Below, piece by piece: positions 57,731-64,000 of a stretch of 64,000 nucleotides of DNA. The stretch covers positions 558,001-622,000 of the forward strand of contig NC_015675.1 in assembly GCF_000176035.2 (NCBI RefSeq). Reading direction: 5' to 3'. The first letter of the stretch is position 1. Each line of letters begins with the position of its first letter. Under the pieces are notes generated by a model. That model saw nothing but the letters and a program-made list of their open reading frames with translations, was not told the DNA's origin and did not search any database. The position numbers and the translations under genes were made by a program. This DNA comes from Mesorhizobium opportunistum WSM2075 (GTDB lineage: Bacteria; Pseudomonadota; Alphaproteobacteria; Rhizobiales; Rhizobiaceae).

Positions 57731-59134
57731 ATGTCTGCGATCGAAGCCGGCGCTCGCGCGCCGGAAAACCTTTGGCGTCAGGAAATCAGGGCGACGCTGG
57801 CGCTCGCCTGGCCGATGGTGCTGACCAATCTCGGCCAGACCGCGATGACGGCGACCGACGTCATGATGATGGGGCGTTTGGGGCCGGACACGCTGGCCAG
57901 CGGCGCGCTTGGCGCCAACCTCTATTTCATGCCGCTGATCTTCGGCCTCGGCCTGATGCTGGCGACCTCGCCGATGATCGCGACCGAACTTGGCCGTCGC
58001 CGCCATTCGGTGCGCGACCTGCGCCGCACGGTGCGCCAGGGCCTGTGGCTGGCGATCCTGATCTCGATCCCGATCTGGCTGGTGCTTTGGCATGGCGAGG
58101 CCATCCTTTTGGCCATGGGTCAGGAACCGGCCCTGGCGCATCAGGCCGGCATTTACCTGCGCTGGCTCGAATGGGCGGTGCTGCCCTTCTATGGCTATAT
58201 CGTGCTGCGCTCGTTCATCTCGGCGCTGGAGCGGCCGGGCTGGGCGCTGGTCATCGTCTTCGTCGCCGTCGCCTGCAACGCCTTCTTCAACTGGGTGTTC
58301 ATGTTCGGCAATCTCGGCGTGCCGTCGATGGGCATCGCCGGCTCGGGCCTTGCCACCTCGCTGTCCTCGACGCTGATGTTCACCGGCATGGCCGTGGTGG
58401 TGATGCTGGAGAAGAAGTTCCGGCGCTACCGCCTGTTCGGCCGCTTCTGGCGGTCCGACTGGCCGCGCTTCAAGGGCCTGCTGCGGCTCGGCCTGCCGAT
58501 CGCCGGCATCCTTGCCTTCGAGGTGACGATCTTCAATGCGGCGGCGCTGCTGATGGGCCTGATCGACGCCGACTCGCTTGCCGCGCACGCCATCGCCATC
58601 CAGATCGCCTCGATCTCCTTCATGGTGCCGCTTGGCCTCAACCAGGCGGTGACGGTGCGCGTTGGTCTTGCCCATGGCGCCGGCAATCCGGAAGGCGTGT
58701 CGCGCGCCGGTTGGACCGCCTTCGTCATCGGCGTCTCGTTCATGGCGCTGATGGGATTGGTGATGGTGTTGTGGCCGCACCTTTTGATCAGCGCGTTCAT
58801 CGATCTCACCAATCCGGCCAATGCCAGGGTGATCGCGCTTGCCGTGTCGTTCCTGGTATTTGCTGCCCTGTTCCAAGTGTTCGACGGCGCGCAAGCCGTT
58901 GCCGCCGGCATGCTGCGCGGCCTGCACGACACCAAGGTGCCGATGATCTATGCAGCGATCGGCTATTGGGGCGTCGGCCTGCCGCTCGGCGTGCTGCTCG
59001 CCTTCCATTTCGGTTTCCACGGCGTCGGCATCTGGATCGGGCTGTCGTCGGGACTGGCCGTGGTGGCGGCGCTGCTTCTGGCGCGCTGGCTGCGGCGCGA
59101 CAGGATCGCACCGCCGCTGGTGTTCGGGCATTGA
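57731..59134 (+). CDS. MATE-family multidrug efflux transporter
   Basis: A 467-residue exporter with about twelve hydrophobic segments in two related halves (for example L-A-W-P-M-V-L-T-N-L-G-Q-T-A near residue 30 and G-L-P-I-A-G-I-L-A-F-E near residue 255). This is the MatE/NorM layout; such proteins extrude cationic drugs or organic acids using sodium or proton gradients. It stands alone between the AraC regulator and the convergent FKBP gene. Confidence 0.92.
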   Translation: MSAIEAGARAPENLWRQEIRATLALAWPMVLTNLGQTAMTATDVMMMGRLGPDTLASGALGANLYFMPLIFGLGLMLATSPMIATELGRRRHSVRDLRRTVRQGLWLAILISIPIWLVLWHGEAILLAMGQEPALAHQAGIYLRWLEWAVLPFYGYIVLRSFISALERPGWALVIVFVAVACNAFFNWVFMFGNLGVPSMGIAGSGLATSLSSTLMFTGMAVVVMLEKKFRRYRLFGRFWRSDWPRFKGLLRLGLPIAGILAFEVTIFNAAALLMGLIDADSLAAHAIAIQIASISFMVPLGLNQAVTVRVGLAHGAGNPEGVSRAGWTAFVIGVSFMALMGLVMVLWPHLLISAFIDLTNPANARVIALAVSFLVFAALFQVFDGAQAVAAGMLRGLHDTKVPMIYAAIGYWGVGLPLGVLLAFHFGFHGVGIWIGLSSGLAVVAALLLARWLRRDRIAPPLVFGH

Positions 59135-59199
59135 GGCAGACCGTCGCCGGTTGACCGCCACCGAACTTTCAGCCGGGATTCATCCCGTTGACGCCGGAA

Positions 59200-59634
59200 C
59201 TACGCTGCCTGGACGATCTCGACCAATTCAACGTCGAACACCAGGTCCTTTCCGGCCAACGGATGATTGCCGTCCAGCTTGACGCTGGCGTCGTTCACGC
59301 CGACGACCGTCACTGGCATGGGGCGCCCCTCGCTGGTTCTGACCTGCAATCGAGTACCGATATCGACATTGATGTTATCCGGCACGCGGGCGCGGTCGAT
59401 GGTCATGACCGCTTCGGGGCGGTGGGGGCCATAGGCGGCTTCGGCGGGAACGGTGACGGTGCTTTTCGCGCCGACCTCCATGCCCTCGACATGGGTTTCA
59501 AGACCGGCGATCACCTGCCCTTCACCCAAGGTGAATTGCAACGGTTCGCCGCCGGAAGCGTCGAATTGAGTGCCGTCGGCCAGACGTCCAGTATAATTGA
59601 TGCGCACGGTGTCGCCATTCTTGGCCTGTGTCAT
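59200..59634 (-). CDS. FKBP-type peptidyl-prolyl isomerase (SlyD-like)
   Basis: A 144-residue isomerase. Y-T-G-R-L-A-D-G-T-Q-F-D-A-S and V-I-A-G-L-E-T-H-V-E-G-M are the FKBP core, and the middle G-P-H-R-P-E-A-V insertion is the SlyD-type flap chaperone domain. There is no His-rich C-terminal tail, so the nickel-storage function of enterobacterial SlyD is absent. ATG 59634 follows AGGA at about 9 bp; an ATG at 59643 lies too close to it. It would assist folding in the cytoplasm. Confidence 0.9.
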   Translation of the reverse strand: MTQAKNGDTVRINYTGRLADGTQFDASGGEPLQFTLGEGQVIAGLETHVEGMEVGAKSTVTVPAEAAYGPHRPEAVMTIDRARVPDNINVDIGTRLQVRTSEGRPMPVTVVGVNDASVKLDGNHPLAGKDLVFDVELVEIVQAA

Positions 59635-59857
59635 GGCAGTCATCCTTTTGGGAGCTTTTGAGGGGACCGGCCAGAGGTCGCGGTCCCGTTTTCGATCATC
59701 CACGCACTGAGGTGCACGGCGCGAAACTCTAAAACTAGGTGCCAGGCCGCAAATGTAAAGCGCTGCTGCCAACCGGCTTCCTCGTGTGGCCGCCTTCACC
59801 ACCGAAATCAATCAATGTAGCCGCCGTCGATGCCGGTCAACACAACGTGCTCGTGGC

Positions 59858-60505
59858 TCAGTGCGCTGACGCGTGCTTCTCCAGACGGCGGGCGTACTGC
59901 GTCAGTGGAAAGCACATGACGAAGAAGATCAGCGCCACCAGGCCGTAGACCTTGAACGGTTCGAAGGTCGCGTTGTTGATGGCGTTGGATGTCCTGACCA
60001 ACTCCTCGAAGCCGATGATCGAGGTCAGCGCCGTCGATTTGATCAGCTGCACCAGGAAGCCGACCGTCGGCGCGCGGGTGATCGAGAACGCCTGCGGCAG
60101 GATGATCAGCCTGAGCTCCTGCAGATAGTGCAGGCCAAGGCTGGCGCCGGCGTCCCATTGGCCCAACGGCAGCGCGTCGACACCGGAGCGCCATATCTCG
60201 GCGAGATAGGCGCTGGCGAAGAAGGTCAGGCCTATTACGGCGGCCGTCCAGGGTTCGATACGCAGACCGAGCATCGGCAGGCCGAAGAACATGAGGAAGA
60301 GCTGCATCAGCAGCGGCGTTCCCTGGAAGAGCGCGATGTAGCCCGAGGCGATGCGCCGGCTCCATGTGTTCTTGGATATCCTGAAGAACAGCACAATCAT
60401 GCCGACAATCGCGCCGCCGATGAAGGCGGCCAGCGACAACAACACCGTCCAGCGGGCGGCGAGCAGAAGGTTGCGAATGATGTCCCAAAGCGTGAACTCG
60501 ATCAT
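59858..60505 (-). CDS. Polar amino-acid ABC transporter permease
   Basis: A 215-residue HisM/GlnP-type permease with several membrane helices. The family loop reads A-S-L-G-L-H-Y-L-Q-E-L-R-L-I-I-L-P-Q-A near residue 145, where the E-A-A-like contact to the ATPase lies. Its ATG overlaps the stop of the other permease (ATGA). It is the last gene of the operon; no ATPase follows it. Confidence 0.9.
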   Translation of the reverse strand: MIEFTLWDIIRNLLLAARWTVLLSLAAFIGGAIVGMIVLFFRISKNTWSRRIASGYIALFQGTPLLMQLFLMFFGLPMLGLRIEPWTAAVIGLTFFASAYLAEIWRSGVDALPLGQWDAGASLGLHYLQELRLIILPQAFSITRAPTVGFLVQLIKSTALTSIIGFEELVRTSNAINNATFEPFKVYGLVALIFFVMCFPLTQYARRLEKHASAH

Positions 60506-61158
60506 GACACGCCAGCCCCCAGAACCTGGCGCCCGCCTGTGACCAGGAGCCGGCGTAGGGCCATCGACAGGAGAAGATAGACCAGCGTCACGACAAAATA
60601 GGTCTCGAAGGAGCGGAAGGTGCGCGCCTGCAGCATGTCGGCCTCGTAGGTCAGCTCGCGCACGGCGATCTGCGACACCACGGCCGACTCCAGCATCATG
60701 ATGACGATCTGGCTGGTGAGCGCCGGATAGATGATCTTGAGCGCCTGCGGCAGCACGATCTTGATGAACACCTGGCGCGGCCGCAGCCCGAGCGCAAGGG
60801 CTGCTTCCGTCTGCCCGCCCGGCACCGCGTCGAGCCCGGCGCCGACGATCTCGATGGTGTAAGCCGCCATGTTGAGCGTCATCGCCAGCATGGCGGCCAG
60901 GATCGGATCGAGCCTGATGCCGAGGCTCGGCAGGCCGAAGAAGATGAAGAACAGCTGCACCAGGAACGGCGTGTTGCGCATCACCTCGACATAGCAGGCG
61001 ATGGCCCGTTTGAGCGCAACGGGACCGTTCCGCCGCCCCGCAGCGCCAAGGATGCTGAGCAGCGTTCCGGCCAGCGTTGTGACGGCGATCAATAGGATCG
61101 TCGTGGCGGCGCCGTGGGCAATGTCGCCCACGGCACCTGGGAGCCAGCCGAAGGCCAC
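60502..61158 (-). CDS. Polar amino-acid ABC transporter permease
   Basis: A 218-residue permease of the same family, with the contact loop E-A-A-L-A-L-G-L-R-P-R-Q-V-F near residue 117 and R-N-T-P-F-L-V-Q-L-F near residue 60. It starts 6 bp after the binding-protein stop. Together with the next gene it would form a heterodimeric channel for an amino acid or guanidino compound. Confidence 0.92.
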   Translation of the reverse strand: MAFGWLPGAVGDIAHGAATTILLIAVTTLAGTLLSILGAAGRRNGPVALKRAIACYVEVMRNTPFLVQLFFIFFGLPSLGIRLDPILAAMLAMTLNMAAYTIEIVGAGLDAVPGGQTEAALALGLRPRQVFIKIVLPQALKIIYPALTSQIVIMMLESAVVSQIAVRELTYEADMLQARTFRSFETYFVVTLVYLLLSMALRRLLVTGGRQVLGAGVS

Positions 61159-61164
61159 GGAAAC

Positions 61165-61974
61165 TCAATCCTTGAGGTTGTCGGGGTTGAGCGGCGTCTT
61201 CAGCCAGGCTTTCGAGCTTTCGTCGAGCTTGCCGTCGGCCAGCATCTTGGCGATGGCGTCGTTGACCGCCTTCTTGAGGGCGTCCTCATTCTTGTTGAGG
61301 CCGATATGCGAGGGCGAGGTCAGAAGCTGGAATTTCTGCTCCGGCTTCAGCGCGTCCTGCTTGGCCAGCACCTGGGCGCCGACATCGTTGCCGACGACCA
61401 TCAGCTGGGTCTGGCCAGAGATAAAGGCCTGGATCACCGAATTGTAATTGTCGAAACGCTTGATGTCGGCCGAGGCGGGCGCGGCTTCGGTCAGCGAGGT
61501 GTCTTCGAGCGTACCGCGATTGACGGCGATCGACTTGTCGGCAAGATCTTCCTTGCCTTTGACCGCCATCGCGGCCGGCCCGATCACCGCAATGTAATAG
61601 GGCGCGTAGGCGGCGGCGAAGTCGATGACCTGCTCACGCTCCTTCGAATAGCCGACGCTCATCAGGATATCGACGCGATGATCGTTCAGATAGGGGATGC
61701 GGTTCTGGCCGGTGACGGCGACCGGATTGAGCTTCACCTTAAGCGTGTCGGCGATGTATTGCGCGACGTCCATGTCGTAGCCCTTGAGGCTCATGTCGGC
61801 GCTGGCCGAGGAGAAGGGCGGGAAGTCGGCGAAGACGCCGACATTGATGCTGCCGGCCTTGGTGATATCGGCCAGCGCGTCGGCGTTGGCGGCCTGCGTG
61901 GCGGAGCCCATACCGGCGGCGCCGAGCACCAGGACGGCGGCGATGGATGATCTGAGTGTCGTGCGGATTGTCAT
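61165..61974 (-). CDS. Amino-acid ABC transporter binding protein (family 3)
   Basis: A 269-residue periplasmic protein of the HisJ/GlnH family. The signal peptide ends near residue 28 (T-Q-A-A). Mature motifs are I-N-V-G-V-F-A-D-F-P-P-F, L-K-G-Y-D-M-D-V-A and S-V-G-Y-S-K-E-R, all typical of family 3 proteins. ATG 61974 is preferred to 61980 because AGGGG is then at proper distance. It is 82 bp downstream of an agmatinase-family gene, suggesting uptake of arginine, agmatine or related guanidino compounds. Confidence 0.9.
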   Translation of the reverse strand: MTIRTTLRSSIAAVLVLGAAGMGSATQAANADALADITKAGSINVGVFADFPPFSSASADMSLKGYDMDVAQYIADTLKVKLNPVAVTGQNRIPYLNDHRVDILMSVGYSKEREQVIDFAAAYAPYYIAVIGPAAMAVKGKEDLADKSIAVNRGTLEDTSLTEAAPASADIKRFDNYNSVIQAFISGQTQLMVVGNDVGAQVLAKQDALKPEQKFQLLTSPSHIGLNKNEDALKKAVNDAIAKMLADGKLDESSKAWLKTPLNPDNLKD

Positions 61975-62056
61975 TGTCATTCCCCTGTCTGGAAGCTTTT
62001 GATTGTTGGGTCGGCCGCCGGCTCCAGCGCGGCGGCCGCCTTTGCTTTTTCGAACG

Positions 62057-63118
62057 TCAGGCACCCTTGCCAGTAATTGCGGGGCTGAACACCATCAGAC
62101 TCAATATCTCGAACAGCACTTGGGCGGCGGCATGGGCGGTGTTGGTGGTGGCGTCATATTGCGGCGCCACCTCGACGACGTCGCCGCCGACAATGTTGAG
62201 CCCTTTGAGGCCGCGCAGCAGTTCAAGCACTTCGCGCGTCGTCAGACCGCCGACTTCCGGCGTGCCGGTGCCCGGCGCGAAGGCCGGATCGACGCTGTCG
62301 ATATCGAAGGACACATAGGTTGGACCGTCGCCGACGATCTTGCGCGCTTTCTCGATGATGGCCGGGAGGCCGAGCCCGGTCACCTCCTCGGCATGAACGA
62401 CCGTCATGCCGGACTCGTAGGTGAACTCCCACAGATACTCGGCCGAGCCGCGGATGCCTATCTGGATGGTGCGGGTCGGGTCGAGCACGCCGTCGAGCAC
62501 CGCGTTGCGGAACGGCCCGCCGTGGTGGAACTTGGTCATGTCGAACAGGCCGCTGGTGTCGCAATGGGCATCGATGTGGATCAGGCCGACCGGCGCTTTC
62601 TTGCCGACGGCTTTCAGGATCGGATGGCTGATCGAATGGTCGCCGCCGACCGACAAGGGAATGACGCCGGCATCGACGATCTGGTTGGTGCGGCGTTCGA
62701 TGTCCTCATGGCTGGTCTCGAGCCGATAACGGCTGCGGAAGGGCGTATCGCCGATGTCGGCGACCCTGAGTTCATGCGTCGGCGCGCATTCCAGCACGTG
62801 ATTGTAGGGGCCGATGCGTTCGATGGCGCGCAGCGCCCTCGGCCCGAAGCGCGAGCCCGGCCGGTTGGTGACGCCGAGGTCCATCGGCACGCCGATCATC
62901 GCCACCTGCAAATCGCCGAAATCCGGATTCTCCGCCGCTATCTCGCGGTAGGGCGCAGCGAGGAAGGTCGGGATGCCGGCATAGGGCGCAAGCCGCGTGC
63001 CGCTCTTGGAAAAGATCTTGTCGGCGACCTTGCGGAATTTCGGGTCGAACATCTCGCCGCCATGGCTCTCGCCATATTTGCGACGCAGCGCGTCGAGCTT
63101 GCCGCGATCGTAACCCAT
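62057..63118 (-). CDS. speB: Agmatinase/arginase-family ureohydrolase
   Basis: A 353-residue manganese enzyme that would release urea from agmatine or a related guanidino acid. The metal-binding motifs G-G-D-H-S near residue 170, D-A-H-C-D-T near residue 195 and F-D-I-D-S-V-D-P near residue 275 are intact. The N-terminal extension of about 35 residues (Y-D-R-G-K-L-D-A-L-R-R-K-Y) is seen in rhizobial enzymes of this type and could also fit guanidinobutyrase, so the substrate is open. AGGAGG precedes ATG 63118. Its urea could feed the urease encoded at 28-38 kb. Confidence 0.87.
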   Translation of the reverse strand: MGYDRGKLDALRRKYGESHGGEMFDPKFRKVADKIFSKSGTRLAPYAGIPTFLAAPYREIAAENPDFGDLQVAMIGVPMDLGVTNRPGSRFGPRALRAIERIGPYNHVLECAPTHELRVADIGDTPFRSRYRLETSHEDIERRTNQIVDAGVIPLSVGGDHSISHPILKAVGKKAPVGLIHIDAHCDTSGLFDMTKFHHGGPFRNAVLDGVLDPTRTIQIGIRGSAEYLWEFTYESGMTVVHAEEVTGLGLPAIIEKARKIVGDGPTYVSFDIDSVDPAFAPGTGTPEVGGLTTREVLELLRGLKGLNIVGGDVVEVAPQYDATTNTAHAAAQVLFEILSLMVFSPAITGKGA

Positions 63119-63326
63119 ATCCGCTCCTCCTGGGCTGATGCAGTGCGGCCCGTCGACGATCCGATGCGAACTGACCGTCGTCCGGCCGGGTCGCTGTCCC
63201 GCTGGCTGCCTGCAGATTTGATGTCTTGGTGCTATTCCGTGCCAAAGTGTCCGGCAGCCGCCTTGAAAAAGCAATTGATATTGTTAGGGTCTTTTCTGTG
63301 AGAAAAACTCACAAACAACGAGTTCC
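63119..63326. promoter_or_regulatory. Divergent promoter region of ureohydrolase and LysR genes
   Basis: This 208-bp gap separates two divergent genes and must hold both promoters. The stretch 63265-63320 is A+T-rich. A-A-A-C-T-C-A-C-A-A type sequence and the inverted GTGAGAAAAACTCAC (63298-63312) look like a LysR-type binding site (T-N11-A-like dyad). Confidence 0.45.
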
Positions 63327-64000
63327 ATGATGGCCAAGCGCCTGCCGCCCCTGAACCCGCTGCGCGCCTTCGAGGCAACGGCGCGCCATGGCTCGCTGAC
63401 CAAGGCGGCGAGTGAGCTCAATGTCACGCATGGCGCCGTCAGCCACCAGATCAAGGCGCTGGAGCAATCGCTCGGCGTCAAGCTGTTCGAGCGGGTCGGC
63501 CAGCGGGTCAAGCTGACGCCGCATGGTGCGGAACTCCTGCCGGCGGTATCGACCGCTTTCGACGGCATCGCCGCCGCCACGCAGCGGCTGACGCGGCCGG
63601 CAAGCAGCGGCGCGCTGTCGGTGTCCTGCGTGCCGGCACTGCTGCTTTTGTGGATGACGCCGAGGCTGGGCAGCTTCACCGCGCAATATCCCGACATCCA
63701 GCTGACGCTCATCCCCTCCAACGACGCCAGGGATATCCGTGCGCCGCATATCGATGTCTGCGTGCACTATGGCAACGGAACCTGGACGGATTGCTGGATG
63801 CGCAAATGGTCGGGCCTCGAACTGTTCCCGGTGGTCAGTCCGACCTTGATCAACAACCGTCCGATCCGCAGCGTCAGGGACCTCGCCGATCATGTCTTCC
63901 TGCATGGCGACGACGGCCGCGAGTGGCACACCTGGCTGGCCGCCGCCGACGCATTGGACCTCGAACGTGGCCGCCGCCATCATCTCGGCGATGCCCGCAT
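63327..64000 (+). CDS. LysR-family transcriptional regulator, truncated by window end
   Basis: The first 224 codons of a GcvA-type LysR regulator. The helix-turn-helix G-S-L-T-K-A-A-S-E-L-N-V-T-H-G-A-V-S-H-Q is at about residues 22-41, and the effector domain starts near residue 90. Two adjacent ATGs (63327 and 63330) could serve as start. It is divergent from the ureohydrolase and probably activates it and the amino-acid importer in response to an arginine-derived compound. Confidence 0.9.
   Translation, partial: MMAKRLPPLNPLRAFEATARHGSLTKAASELNVTHGAVSHQIKALEQSLGVKLFERVGQRVKLTPHGAELLPAVSTAFDGIAAATQRLTRPASSGALSVSCVPALLLLWMTPRLGSFTAQYPDIQLTLIPSNDARDIRAPHIDVCVHYGNGTWTDCWMRKWSGLELFPVVSPTLINNRPIRSVRDLADHVFLHGDDGREWHTWLAAADALDLERGRRHHLGDAR

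Noticed and set aside
59635..59857. Missing ATPase gene of the amino-acid importer hidden in the gap
   Set aside because: The 223-bp gap is too short and shows no Walker or signature motifs in any frame.

Overview
The window is high-G+C DNA with the gene content of a soil or plant-associated alphaproteobacterium of the order Rhizobiales, most probably Mesorhizobium or a close relative. This rests on the density of sugar and polyol ABC importers, a smo/mtl-type polyol operon, a urease cluster with a HupE/UreJ protein, a NodE/NodF-like ketosynthase and acyl carrier protein pair, and an IS481 remnant of rhizobial type. The genus is inferred from remembered protein similarity; no database search was run.

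Layout. 1-3594 (+): end of an RbsC-type permease, binding protein, RbsA-type ATPase and a short-chain dehydrogenase (SDR). 3591-9587 (-): aldose 1-epimerase, two SDR-like proteins that both lack the catalytic Tyr, then a second RbsC/RbsA/RbsB importer. A divergent LacI regulator begins at 10194. 11368-15602 holds a 76-residue protein, a haloacid-dehalogenase-like hydrolase, an Imm11-type immunity-like protein, a GlxA-type regulator, and a one-helix peptide overlapping an FAD monooxygenase gene. 15603-18860 is a lower-G+C accessory patch: a gene-free stretch, a DUF1353 gene coupled to a membrane-anchored caspase-like protease, and an IS481 remnant, ending at a tRNA-Arg(CCG) gene. 19037-19183 is a run of six hairpins. 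19184-28053 holds a DUF1003 protein, a D,D-carboxypeptidase, a coiled-coil membrane protein, a mutarotase-like protein plus P-loop kinase, a histone-like protein, a glutathione S-transferase and the NodEF-like pair. 28256-37907 is the urease region (ureD, A, J, B, C, E, F, G) with several unrelated genes interleaved. 37995-41856 has an aldolase-II protein, a hydrolase, a SorC regulator, a small protein and a LysR regulator. 42139-51067 is a polyol operon: importer, sorbitol dehydrogenase, mannitol dehydrogenase, hydrolase and sugar kinase. 51076-57478 (-) is a second polyol importer with a medium-chain dehydrogenase and an AraC regulator. The window closes with a MATE exporter, an FKBP isomerase, a polar amino-acid importer without an ATPase gene, an agmatinase-family ureohydrolase, and a truncated LysR gene.

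How the parts work together. Four carbohydrate importers, each next to dehydrogenases, a kinase or an epimerase, indicate catabolism of several sugars or sugar alcohols: binding protein, permease and ATPase bring in the substrate, a dehydrogenase makes a ketose, and a kinase commits it. The nitrogen side is urease plus an agmatinase-family enzyme that would release urea. A recurrent structural feature is a strong stem-loop directly after each of the four sugar-binding-protein genes, which would favour high expression of the binding protein over the membrane subunits. The least ordinary elements are the caspase/DUF1353 module beside the tRNA, the paired active-site-defective SDRs, the NodEF-like pair outside any visible nod context, and the hairpin cluster at 19.0-19.2 kb.
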